Source of the DNA: Sediminibacterium sp. | Lineage (GTDB): Bacteria > Bacteroidota > Bacteroidia > Chitinophagales > Chitinophagaceae | Length of the DNA stretch: 64,000 nucleotides | Assembly (NCBI RefSeq): GCF_030695065.1 | Contig: NZ_JAUYTR010000023.1 | Coordinates: 372,001 to 436,000, forward strand | Direction of reading: 5' to 3' | Shown: positions 27,961 to 36,514 of the stretch, piece after piece | Numbering within the stretch: position 1 is the stretch's first letter | Layout of the letters: the number at the start of each line of letters is the position of its first letter | Position numbers and translations under genes: made by a program | The notes under the pieces: model-generated | Told to the model about the DNA's origin: nothing | The model's database searches: none | The model's input: only the letters and a program-made list of their open reading frames with translations

Positions 27961-30900
27961 TTAAAATTTAACGGTGATATTGGCTCCAATGGTTCTGCTC
28001 GAAGGCAATTGACCCATTTCTACTCCTGGTAAAATAGTAGAGCCGTTTAAAGCAGCTGTTTCTGGATCAAAAATGGGGAAGCTGGTGATCATCAATAAGT
28101 CTCTACCATAAAGGGCTACACTTAATTGTTTAAAGAATGATTTACCTAAAATTGACTTAGGAAAATTGTACTCTAACCTGGCTTCACGTAGTTTTAAATA
28201 AGAAGCATCAAAACTATTTGACTCAACATTGGCTCTTCTATAATAATCTCCATAATATTCAACTGGTAATACTTTTCTAGTATTAGGTGAATAAGACTTG
28301 TCAGGATTTTGTACCACCCCTGCTCCAATAATAAAGTTTTCTTCACGACCAGCTAATGTAGATTTCAACTTTCCCTGCTCCATCATTTTATGGTGGCTTT
28401 GAGAATAAATCATTCCACCCAATTGTCCATCTACTAAAAAACTAAACCTGAAATTGTTATAAGTAAATTCATTTCTGATACCCCCTTTCCAATCGGCATA
28501 AGCAGAACCGATGTATTGAATTTCTTGTGGTCGTGCTGGCAAACCAGTTGCATTGTAAACAATTTGTCCATCAGGAGAACGCAAGAAACCAAAACCATAA
28601 ATATCTCCAGTTGTTCCACCTACTCTTGCTTGAATGGTTGCATTACCGCCATAACCAATATCTTGTTTTCCCTCCATGCCTTCAGCTAATTCCATCACAC
28701 GGTTTTGGTTTTTAGCCCAGGTTAAAATAGTGTTCCAACTAAAGTTTTTCTTTTTAATAATGCTTCCAGTTAATACCACTTCAATCCCTTGGTTTCTTAC
28801 AGCACCTGCATTCAATACAGCTCTAGCATATCCCGTTGTTGGATCCATTGGCACTTCTAAAATTTGGTTACGGGTAGTATTGCTGTATACTGTTAAATCT
28901 AAATTCAGTCTGCTTTTGAATAATCTAATATCTAAACCAGCTTCATAGTTGGTAGAAATTTCTGGTTTAAAATTTACATTATGTAATAAGGTAGGAACAG
29001 AACCTGAACCAGGGAAAGGACTGGTACCATAGTATTTGCTGGTTTTGTAAGGATCGGTATCATTACCTACTTGAGCTGCTGATACACGAAGTTTTGCAAA
29101 AGATACAGCTGCGGGTAATCTTAATATATCACTTAAGATGATGCTGGTATTAATAGAAGGATAAAAGAAAGAATTGTTTTGAACAGGCAAAGTACTTGAC
29201 CAATCGTTTCTTCCTGTAACGTCTACAAACCATTTATTTTTATAAGAAAACGAAGCTGTTCCGTATAATGAATTCACTCTTTTATTTCTAGCAATATTGA
29301 TTACTTCTGGGGTACCTACTCCATTGCTTAACATGTATACGCCAGGTATCACTAATCCAATTACACTTGCATCCATTCTATTGTAATTGGTACTCATGGC
29401 ATTTCCTCCAACAGAAGCCGTTACATTAATGTCTGATCCTATTTTGTCTTTATAAGACAATAAGAAGTCGCTATTGATTTCGTAATCCTGAATATTTTGC
29501 TCTTTATAAAAACCCCTTAAATAGTTGGCAGAAGAATAGGGTCTTTGTTGCTTTCTTATTTCGCTAGATAAATCTATACCAGAACGAAGCATTAAATCAA
29601 ATTTTTTATTGATGGTATAAGTAGCTGCCATATTTGCTAAGAAGGCATTGCTTTTTACCCCATTGGTCATTTCATATGCAATCAAATACGGATTATCTAT
29701 AAAGCTGCTGAACGGGTGTACTTGATCTACTTGCTCTTGTCCCTTTTTCCAAATAGGTCTATACCAACTCAAGTCTACATTCGGATTTTGGAAAATCATG
29801 AAATAGGCAATCGACTGGTTATTATAACCCGTTGCAGGTAAATTATCACTAGACTTATTGGTGTAATTCACTTTAGCAACAAACTTCAACTTCTCTGATA
29901 CTTTTTGACTAACACTCAATGCAGCAGTCATTCTTTCAAAACCAGTATTCGGCATAATCCATTCATTTTTTGAATGAGTTAATGAAGCCCTAACCGATCC
30001 GTTTTCATTACCGCTTTCCAAAGAAATATTATTGGTGATGGTAGAACCTGTTCTCCAGAAGCCTTTGATATTATTGGGCTGTGCTACCCAAGGCAATCTT
30101 GTTGCAGACTGTCCTTCCACATTTGGATCATATTGAAAATAAGATTGTCCATTGAATCTTGGACCAAATGCACTACTGGTTCCGCTTGTACTTCCTCCAT
30201 CAGCTGAAGCCCCATAGCTATAATATTTTTCTCCAGCAGCATTCAACGCTCTGCCAGTACCCTGACCGTACTCGTATTGATAATCGGGCCATCTTAACAC
30301 AGTGTTCATGCTCACATTCGAATTGAAAGAAACACCAATACCCTTGTCTTTTCTGGCACCAGATTTAGTAGTAATTAATAAAGCACCGTTTGCAGCCCTG
30401 CTTCCATATAATGCAGTAGCACCCGGTCCTTTTAATACTGTTATGCTCTCAATATCATCGGGATTAATATCTGAAATACCGTTTCCAAAATCAACCGGCA
30501 CATCCGATCCAGATCCTGCACCATAAGCATTGCCTACACCAGAACTGGTACCACCACCATTCATGGGTACTCCATCTAATACAATCAATGCATTGTTTCC
30601 GTCTGGGTTCATTGAAGCGTCTCCTCTTAAAGAAACCCTTACCGATCCACCAGGACCAGAACCAGCAGAATATAAATTTAATCCTGCTACTTTTCCTGAT
30701 AAAGAACTAACCCAGTTATTTGAACGAGCATCTAGCACATCACTCTCTTTCATAGTTTGTGCAGAATAGCCCAAAGCTTTTTCTTGTTTCTTAATTCCCA
30801 ATGCAGTTACTACCACTTCATTCAATTCTCCAGCCGTTGAACTCATTCTGGTAACAATATTATTACCAGACTTGGTGAAGGAAACAGTCTGTTCTAATTC

Positions 30901-31170
30901 AGCATATCCAACGTACGAAAATTTTAAATTGTACTTAGCACCTACGGTTAATTGCTTAATGCTATAAATTCCTTTTTCATTGGTGCTAACCGTTTGGCTG
31001 CTTGCTCCTTTTATTTGAAGTACTACTGTTACCCCTTGAAGTGGGTCTCCTTTCTCATTTAGTACAGTACCCATAAGGTCTGCCGTAGTTTGTGCATGAA
31101 CCAACTGAGTTTGCATCATCACTAAAATAAGTGCGAGCAAGCCAACAGTTTTTTGTAAAAAGTTTTTCAT
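27961..31170 (-). CDS. SusC/RagA-family TonB-dependent outer-membrane transporter
   Basis: A 1069-residue importer with signal peptide (ending LVHAQ, residue 27), carboxypeptidase-regulatory-like domain (LMGTVLNEKGDPLQGVTVV), TonB-box region GELNEVVVTALGIKKQEKAL, plug with ALYGSRAANGALLITTKSG, and a barrel closing TIGANITVKF with the terminal Phe. The ALGIKKQEKALGYS form is typical of a large SusC subgroup and differs from the GYATQRKKDVTGS form of the first SusC. It heads a three-gene operon with susD and the phosphoesterase. No sigma/anti-sigma or HTCS gene adjoins it, so regulation is not visible. Confidence 0.96.
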   Translation of the reverse strand: MKNFLQKTVGLLALILVMMQTQLVHAQTTADLMGTVLNEKGDPLQGVTVVLQIKGASSQTVSTNEKGIYSIKQLTVGAKYNLKFSYVGYAELEQTVSFTKSGNNIVTRMSSTAGELNEVVVTALGIKKQEKALGYSAQTMKESDVLDARSNNWVSSLSGKVAGLNLYSAGSGPGGSVRVSLRGDASMNPDGNNALIVLDGVPMNGGGTSSGVGNAYGAGSGSDVPVDFGNGISDINPDDIESITVLKGPGATALYGSRAANGALLITTKSGARKDKGIGVSFNSNVSMNTVLRWPDYQYEYGQGTGRALNAAGEKYYSYGASADGGSTSGTSSAFGPRFNGQSYFQYDPNVEGQSATRLPWVAQPNNIKGFWRTGSTITNNISLESGNENGSVRASLTHSKNEWIMPNTGFERMTAALSVSQKVSEKLKFVAKVNYTNKSSDNLPATGYNNQSIAYFMIFQNPNVDLSWYRPIWKKGQEQVDQVHPFSSFIDNPYLIAYEMTNGVKSNAFLANMAATYTINKKFDLMLRSGIDLSSEIRKQQRPYSSANYLRGFYKEQNIQDYEINSDFLLSYKDKIGSDINVTASVGGNAMSTNYNRMDASVIGLVIPGVYMLSNGVGTPEVINIARNKRVNSLYGTASFSYKNKWFVDVTGRNDWSSTLPVQNNSFFYPSINTSIILSDILRLPAAVSFAKLRVSAAQVGNDTDPYKTSKYYGTSPFPGSGSVPTLLHNVNFKPEISTNYEAGLDIRLFKSRLNLDLTVYSNTTRNQILEVPMDPTTGYARAVLNAGAVRNQGIEVVLTGSIIKKKNFSWNTILTWAKNQNRVMELAEGMEGKQDIGYGGNATIQARVGGTTGDIYGFGFLRSPDGQIVYNATGLPARPQEIQYIGSAYADWKGGIRNEFTYNNFRFSFLVDGQLGGMIYSQSHHKMMEQGKLKSTLAGREENFIIGAGVVQNPDKSYSPNTRKVLPVEYYGDYYRRANVESNSFDASYLKLREARLEYNFPKSILGKSFFKQLSVALYGRDLLMITSFPIFDPETAALNGSTILPGVEMGQLPSSRTIGANITVKF

Positions 31171-31212
31171 AATGCAGTTTTGTTTTATTCAAGCGCGAAA
31201 GTATACTGCAAT

Positions 31213-31236
31213 AAAAAAAGCCGCTATAGCAGCGGC
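31213..31236 (-). terminator. Terminator downstream of the S9 peptidase
   Basis: Minus-strand stem GCCGCT / AGCGGC (6 bp, 5-base loop) followed by T7. It lies 75 bases past the S9 peptidase stop and 43 bases upstream of the susC start, so it separates the two transcripts. Confidence 0.8.
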
Positions 31237-31310
31237 CCTTCTTAACTATTTGATAATTATATGGTTACATTATGATAACCTTGTGTTCATGATTTGGTAA
31301 TACCAATGGT

Positions 31311-33701
31311 TTAGGGTTTCAATTTCTCTTCAAACAATTTCAAAATTCTTTTATATTCATCGGTCCAACTACTAGGCTCTACAAAGCCATGGTCTTCCAT
31401 TGGATATACCGCAAGTTCCCAATTTTCTTTTTTGAGTTCAATGAGTTTTTGAGACAAGCGCACCACATCTTGAAAATGCACATTCACATCTACCATGCCA
31501 TGACAAATCAATAAATGATTTTTTAGGCCCCCTGCAAAATTGATGGGAGATGATTTTGCATAAGCAATAGAATCTTGCACTGGTTCATTTAAAATATTGG
31601 CTGTATATCCATGGTTGTAATGAGCCCAATCGGTTACGGGTCTTAATGCGGCTCCTGCCTTAAATACATCAGGTGTAGTAAACAATCCCATCAACGTAAT
31701 AAAGCCTCCATAAGATCCACCATACAAACCAATTCGCTTTGGATCAATGCCATAATTTTTCACTAAGAAATCTGCAGCATCTACATGGTCGGTTAAGTCT
31801 TTCCCTCCCATATGTCTGTAGATACCCGTGCGCCAATCTCTACCATAACCACTGCTGGCTCTATAATCGATATCAATCACCGTATAGCCCTTGTCTACCA
31901 ATAAATTATTGAACATGTATTCCCTAAAATAACTGCTCCACCAATAATGCACGTTTTGTAAATAGCCCGCACCATGAACAAAAAATACCGCTGCCCCATT
32001 TTTCTTTGCTGCAGTTGGTTCATAAATTCTTGCATAAATGGATTGACCATCACGTGCAGGAATGGTAGTCACTTTTGCTTCTTTCCAATCATATTTTTTA
32101 AACTCATCGCTCATTGAAAGATTGGTGACCTGAACGGGTTTTTTGCCGGGCGCATTTTCTTGTACAAATAATTCCCAAGGCTTATTGATATAAGAGTATC
32201 GATAGGCAATCCATTTTTCATCGGGGCTCATGCTCACTTCATATCCTCCTTCCCATGCCGTGATTCTTTCTTTTGAAGTACCATCTGTTTTAATACGGTA
32301 CCAATTTAATTTTCCAGGATGTGTTTCATTGGTCAATAAATAAAAATGCTGTTTGGTTTTACTCAACTTCAAATCTTGCACTTCATAATTACCAGCAGTT
32401 AATGCTTTTTTATTTTGTGTTTTTACATCGTACATATATAAGTGCGAATAGCCCGAAGTTTCGCTTTGAAAATAAAATTGGTCATTGTTTACCCATCCAA
32501 CTTTTGTTCCGAAGTTTCCACCACCAATTCCAGGACCACCAATCCATGCATTGTCTCTTTGTCTATCGATAAGCAACAATTTTCCAGTTACAGCTTCCAA
32601 TTGCATGATCCAACGGTCTTTGTTATCTTGAGAACGAATATCTACAATCGCAAAACTTGCACTGCTGTTCCAATAAGGACCATATATTGCTACTGAACGA
32701 TTGATTGGTTTTTTTCCTTCATATCTTTTTGGATAATCTTTTGCATAATCGGGTAAGTCTTGAATACCAGGTATGGCATCGGTTTTTATTTGCATCAACG
32801 TATCCCGAACACGATCCCAAACATAAAAATCAAATTTGCCCAAGGCATTACCCACTTTAGTTCTGGTATTTAAATTGTTGGTATAACCAGACTCTGTTAC
32901 ATAATCTGGAACAATGGTTTGCTTGTTTCCACTTGGCGCTTGATACAATCGATAAGTTACAAAACGTGCATCTGGACTAATTTGTAGGCCTTGCATCATT
33001 CTATCGCCCGTTGCAATTCTTTTGATGGTGTCATTATACACCATTCGATTGTTTCTAACATAATTGGCTCGCTGCTCTCTTTTGTCTTTTCTATCTTTGA
33101 GCACTTCAAATAAATCTAATTGTTGCTGTTGCAGCCATCCATCTTGGGTTTGTGAGTTGATTGTAGCCGCGGAGCGATTGAAGTTTCCTACAGTTGTGCT
33201 CCCACCGGTACCAATATTGGTCAATTGCATGAGTACACCTGTTTTGGTATGCCACGCAAATAAATTAGGAGACTTGGTAAAAACAATCCACTCATCATTC
33301 ATGATAAAGGATGGATTATTTTCTTGTTCTTCCGTTTGTGTTACTCGAATGGTTTTATTGGTTTTAATATCCATCCAATAAATGTCTCCACGAAAAGCAT
33401 ACACCACTTGTGTTCCAGATAAATTATAGACTGCATTATTTAATGCGCTGTTTTTTTCAATAATAGTATTATTGGCTTTTTCTGGAGCAGTTGCATTAAT
33501 TGAAAATGCATACAATGAATCTGATATATTTTTTTGTGGATTCCAATTGAAAAAAACTGTTTTACTATCGTTGCTCCAAAATAAATTTGAAGGCGATGTT
33601 CCCATCCACTTAGGATCTCGCATAATATGGTCTACCGTTAATGATTGGGCAAACACTTGTAAAGAGCTGGTAATAAAGACGAGCAGAAATATTTTTCTCA
33701 T
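31311..33701 (-). CDS. S9-family serine peptidase (prolyl oligopeptidase/DPP-IV-like)
   Basis: A 796-residue exported peptidase with signal peptide ending VFAQ (residue 19). The N-terminal two thirds form a DPP-IV-like beta-propeller (for example ISPDARFVTYRLYQ and MSPDEKWIAYRYSY). The C-terminal alpha/beta-hydrolase domain has the nucleophile in YGGSYGGFITLMG, the acid in CHGMVDVNVHFQD, and the base in MEDHGFVEP. It probably cleaves short peptides in the periplasm, as related Bacteroidota dipeptidyl peptidases do. It is single-gene, with its own terminator. Whether it is a DPP or an acylaminoacyl peptidase is not resolved. Confidence 0.93.
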   Translation of the reverse strand: MRKIFLLVFITSSLQVFAQSLTVDHIMRDPKWMGTSPSNLFWSNDSKTVFFNWNPQKNISDSLYAFSINATAPEKANNTIIEKNSALNNAVYNLSGTQVVYAFRGDIYWMDIKTNKTIRVTQTEEQENNPSFIMNDEWIVFTKSPNLFAWHTKTGVLMQLTNIGTGGSTTVGNFNRSAATINSQTQDGWLQQQQLDLFEVLKDRKDKREQRANYVRNNRMVYNDTIKRIATGDRMMQGLQISPDARFVTYRLYQAPSGNKQTIVPDYVTESGYTNNLNTRTKVGNALGKFDFYVWDRVRDTLMQIKTDAIPGIQDLPDYAKDYPKRYEGKKPINRSVAIYGPYWNSSASFAIVDIRSQDNKDRWIMQLEAVTGKLLLIDRQRDNAWIGGPGIGGGNFGTKVGWVNNDQFYFQSETSGYSHLYMYDVKTQNKKALTAGNYEVQDLKLSKTKQHFYLLTNETHPGKLNWYRIKTDGTSKERITAWEGGYEVSMSPDEKWIAYRYSYINKPWELFVQENAPGKKPVQVTNLSMSDEFKKYDWKEAKVTTIPARDGQSIYARIYEPTAAKKNGAAVFFVHGAGYLQNVHYWWSSYFREYMFNNLLVDKGYTVIDIDYRASSGYGRDWRTGIYRHMGGKDLTDHVDAADFLVKNYGIDPKRIGLYGGSYGGFITLMGLFTTPDVFKAGAALRPVTDWAHYNHGYTANILNEPVQDSIAYAKSSPINFAGGLKNHLLICHGMVDVNVHFQDVVRLSQKLIELKKENWELAVYPMEDHGFVEPSSWTDEYKRILKLFEEKLKP

Positions 33702-33790
33702 AGCGTTGTTTTACGAGAATAAATCTATCGTATTCAGCTTAGAAAAACACGGGCTCTTGTTGAATATTATTTAAGTGGATGAAGAAGTCT

Positions 33791-34360
33791 TTACTTAAAA
33801 TACTTGTTAGCTTCTATATATTCGCGCACTTTGTCTGGAACCAAGTATCGAATACTTTTTCCTGCTTTAATATTATCCCGAACATGGGTTGCAGAAATGG
33901 TTAATAAGGGGGCATTTAAAATAGTTACTCGTGCTTCGTGTTTATTGGTGACTACAAAATCAGGACGATTGTAAACAATGAATGCATAATCACTAATTAA
34001 TAGCGGAGCGTTTTTCCACTTGGGTAAATTCTGGAAACTATCGCTTCCCATAATGATGGTGAATTCGTGTTGCGGATATTTTTCTTTTAAATAAATCAAG
34101 GTATCGATGGTGTAAGAAGGCTTGGGTAGCTTAAATTCAATATCTGATGCCCTAAGTCTTGTATCTTCTTCTACCGCCAACTGCACTAAATGCAAGCGAT
34201 GATACTCGTTCAATAAACTATGTTCTTGTTTAAAAGGGTTTTGGGGAGACACCACAAACCATACTTGCTGTAAATCGGTTTCGTTTAAAACATGACTGGC
34301 TATAATCAAGTGGCCCGTATGAATGGGGTTAAAGGATCCAAAATAGAGGCCTATTTTCAT
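33791..34360 (-). CDS. nadD: Nicotinate-nucleotide adenylyltransferase
   Basis: Joins nicotinate mononucleotide and ATP into deamido-NAD in NAD synthesis. A 189-residue nucleotidyl-transferase fold: GLYFGSFNPIHTGHLIIA at the N-terminus carries the (H/T)xGH motif, and ATHVRDNIKAGKSIRYLVP at the C-terminus holds the ISxTxxR-like motif that closes on the phosphates. PQNPFK and GSDSFQNLPKWK are NadD hallmarks. Cytoplasmic. It lies 23 bases downstream of feoA. The nadA gene for the same pathway is near 52.3 kb. Confidence 0.95.
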   Translation of the reverse strand: MKIGLYFGSFNPIHTGHLIIASHVLNETDLQQVWFVVSPQNPFKQEHSLLNEYHRLHLVQLAVEEDTRLRASDIEFKLPKPSYTIDTLIYLKEKYPQHEFTIIMGSDSFQNLPKWKNAPLLISDYAFIVYNRPDFVVTNKHEARVTILNAPLLTISATHVRDNIKAGKSIRYLVPDKVREYIEANKYFK

Positions 34361-34383
34361 ATAACTTATTGATTATCAGGTTG

Positions 34384-34614
34384 TTATGACAAATCTTCGG
34401 TTACAAAAATACTGTTGGCCTCGCTTAATCTTAAGCTAAGTCGGTAACCAGATACACAAATTGATATAGGATCTCCTAAAGGAGCAATTTGCTCCACTTT
34501 TACTTTCTCGCCTGGCACACATCCCATTTCCATGAGTTTGATAAAAATCTCGTCCTTCTCAAATGAATCGATGATACCCTTTTGCCCCGCTGTCAATTCA
34601 GACAATCTTTTCAT
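34384..34614 (-). CDS. Stand-alone FeoA-domain protein
   Basis: A 76-residue SH3-like FeoA protein: KRLSELTAGQKGIID, LMEMGCVPGEKVKVEQIAPLGDP, and a C-terminal YRLSLRLSEANSIFV strand. In ferrous iron uptake FeoA works with the FeoB GTPase, but no feoB lies in the window. It is divergent from ybeY (72 bases apart) and upstream of nadD on the same strand. It may supply FeoA to an unlinked FeoB or serve another role. Confidence 0.9.
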   Translation of the reverse strand: MKRLSELTAGQKGIIDSFEKDEIFIKLMEMGCVPGEKVKVEQIAPLGDPISICVSGYRLSLRLSEANSIFVTEDLS

Positions 34615-34686
34615 ATTTCCGATTATATGGTAAAGGTAATCTAGCCCGTATTGGTTTTGTTACGAATTTTGGAGTAATAACCAACT

Positions 34687-35121
34687 ATGACCAAAATCAA
34701 CTTTAGAACCGGAGATCGTCCATTTGTATTTAAAAACAAAGCAGGGTTAAAATCTTTTATAGCATCTATTTTTAAAAAAGAGAAAAAACTGCTGGGGGCC
34801 ATCAACTATATATTCTGTTCCGATGAAATGCTTTTGAAGATTAACCAAGACTTTCTGCAACACAATTATTACACCGATATCATCACTTTTGGCTTAAACG
34901 AACCAGGTGAACCCATTGATGCTGAAATATATGTAAGCATAGATCGGGTAAAAGACAATGCCACACAGCAGGGGGTTTCCTTCCAGAATGAAATGCAAAG
35001 AGTCCTTTTTCATGGTGCCCTCCATTTGTGTGGCTATAAAGACAAAAAGAAAAGTGAAATTGTAGTGATGAGGCAAAAAGAGGACCAGTATTTGCAACTA
35101 ATGGCCAAAGCCCAACAATGA
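34687..35121 (+). CDS. ybeY: Endoribonuclease YbeY (rRNA maturation)
   Basis: A 144-residue metal-dependent RNase for 16S rRNA 3' processing and ribosome quality control. The fold core is IDAEIYVSIDRV, and the metal site is HGALHLCGYKD with His109, His113 and Asp119. The canonical third ligand is His (HGxLHLxGYxH); as far as I recall, the Asp form is common in this phylum and is still a plausible zinc ligand. Cytoplasmic. Its TGA overlaps the ATG of the CAP gene, giving translational coupling. Confidence 0.93.
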   Translation: MTKINFRTGDRPFVFKNKAGLKSFIASIFKKEKKLLGAINYIFCSDEMLLKINQDFLQHNYYTDIITFGLNEPGEPIDAEIYVSIDRVKDNATQQGVSFQNEMQRVLFHGALHLCGYKDKKKSEIVVMRQKEDQYLQLMAKAQQ

Positions 35122-35804
35122 ATCTAAAAGTATTGGTAATCGGATGTTTTTTATTTTGTTCTGGTTATCTGAATGCCCAACAATACAGTCAGGTAGTTCT
35201 TAAAGACATTCCCTTTGAACCCAATATTGCCATTAACACAGATCTAGTTGAAAAACTAGAACAAAACAATGTATACCAATCCGCTAGCAAGGCTGCCCGC
35301 TCCTTTATTTATTGGACCAACTTCGCCAGACTTTATCCAAAGGCTTTTAGAGATGGGGCCCTCTTGCCGTTTATTAAACTACAGCCCAGCTTAAAAGGGA
35401 AATATGCAAATAGCCTGATTAAAGATCTAGGCAAAATAACGCCCCTTCCATTTCTTGAGCCAGAATTGAAGCTAACAAAGGCTGCACAATTACATGCAGA
35501 AGATATTGCACAAAACAATGGAAGGGTAAGTCATCAATCTTCAGATGGTTCAAGCTTTAGTGATCGGATGAAAAAAGTGGGCTATAAGAACTGTTCTGGA
35601 GAAAACATCTCTTTGGGGAATGACAATGAAGGACTCAGCTCTCTTTTATTACTTTATTTAGACATTAACCTACCCGATCTGGGCCATAGGAAAAATCTAT
35701 TCAATCCTAATTACACCAAAATTGGGGTTAGCGTGAAGCAACTTCCCAATAATCAATTCCTTATCGTACAAGAACTAGGTTGTGGGGATTTGTCTAAAAA
35801 CTAA
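35118..35804 (+). CDS. Secreted CAP-domain protein
   Basis: A 228-residue exported protein with signal peptide (ending YLNAQ, residue 21) and a CAP/SCP-like domain (about 95-225). Domain features: LTKAAQLHAEDIAQNNGRVSH with the conserved His and Glu, SDRMKKVGYKNCSGENISLG with the family Glu, and LGHRKNLFNPNYTKIGVSV with the second His. These residues form the CAP cavity. Its role is unknown; such proteins have been linked to cell-wall or sterol/lipid binding. It overlaps ybeY by 4 bases. Confidence 0.9.
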   Translation: MNLKVLVIGCFLFCSGYLNAQQYSQVVLKDIPFEPNIAINTDLVEKLEQNNVYQSASKAARSFIYWTNFARLYPKAFRDGALLPFIKLQPSLKGKYANSLIKDLGKITPLPFLEPELKLTKAAQLHAEDIAQNNGRVSHQSSDGSSFSDRMKKVGYKNCSGENISLGNDNEGLSSLLLLYLDINLPDLGHRKNLFNPNYTKIGVSVKQLPNNQFLIVQELGCGDLSKN

Positions 35805-35927
35805 TCATTGATTGCCAGACTCCCTTAACCAGGTTAACTTGGAGGTTCCACGGGCAACCGTTCCACCCTGAAACATTATTTGGATGTGATTCGTGGAACA
35901 TAGAACTTTAGGCCCTATAAAGCAACT

Positions 35928-36488
35928 ATGCAGAACGAAAAAAGAAAATGGCAAATGGCATTCAGGCGGTTTGTGCTTGAAAATGCCCCTAGTGAACAAT
36001 ACGCACCCTACTTTGGTCTTTGCAAAATTGACCTTCGAAAGTGGATTGAAGCACAGTTCTCAAATGGTCTAAGCTGGGAGAACTTTGGAAAAGCGTGGCA
36101 ATTTGAACATATTATACCAATTGCTTGGTTTAATACCAGTGATGAAGAAGAGTTGAAAGCCTGTTGGGGATTCTTAAATATTCGAGTTACACCAATAGAA
36201 GGGGGCTCAGGGCATTCTATTGATTTAATGTTTGCCAAGAATTATTTTGAAAAGCTTTATAAAGACGCTGGATTTGAGGGATGTTTATATTATTTAAAAA
36301 AGTTGGATGCTATTTTAATTGAGCACAGCACTATTCCTTCTGCAAAGCTTATTGGTTTTCTACAAGCAAATAAAACCGAACTGGAGGCTATACCTAGCTT
36401 TTCAGCTGATGAATACCAACAGTACCTTGAAACAGGTTCTGCAAAATCAATCTTAACTGAAAGAGAAATATTAAAAAAATTCGGTTAG
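35928..36488 (+). CDS. HNH-nuclease-like protein of unknown role
   Basis: A 186-residue cytoplasmic protein. The segment LRKWIEAQFSNGLSWENFGK followed by WQFEHIIPIAWFN and LNIRVTPIE resembles the second half of phage-type HNH endonucleases (consensus ...W.IDHIIP...F......N..PL). The first-half Cys pairs usual in those enzymes are not evident: only C27 (GLCKID), C85 (KACWGF) and C119 (GCLYYL). The domain may be degenerate or a distant variant. It lies between the CAP gene and mnmG, with 123 bases upstream. Assignment rests on a short motif only. Confidence 0.5.
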   Translation: MQNEKRKWQMAFRRFVLENAPSEQYAPYFGLCKIDLRKWIEAQFSNGLSWENFGKAWQFEHIIPIAWFNTSDEEELKACWGFLNIRVTPIEGGSGHSIDLMFAKNYFEKLYKDAGFEGCLYYLKKLDAILIEHSTIPSAKLIGFLQANKTELEAIPSFSADEYQQYLETGSAKSILTEREILKKFG

Positions 36489-36502
36489 GGCTTATCCTAT
36501 AA

Positions 36503-36510
36503 TATCTTTG
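36503..36510 (+). promoter_or_regulatory. Promoter -7 box of mnmG
   Basis: TATCTTTG matches TAnnTTTG exactly. It ends 5 bases before the mnmG ATG at 36515, so transcription would start at or next to the start codon, suggesting a leaderless mRNA. It lies after the stop of the HNH-like gene. Confidence 0.55.
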
Positions 36511-36514
36511 CACC

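Noticed and set aside
35805..35927. Possible small RNA or hairpin with repeated GTTCCAC and GTGGAAC
   Set aside because: The arms are 7 bases with a long loop, no T-run and no recognised RNA family.
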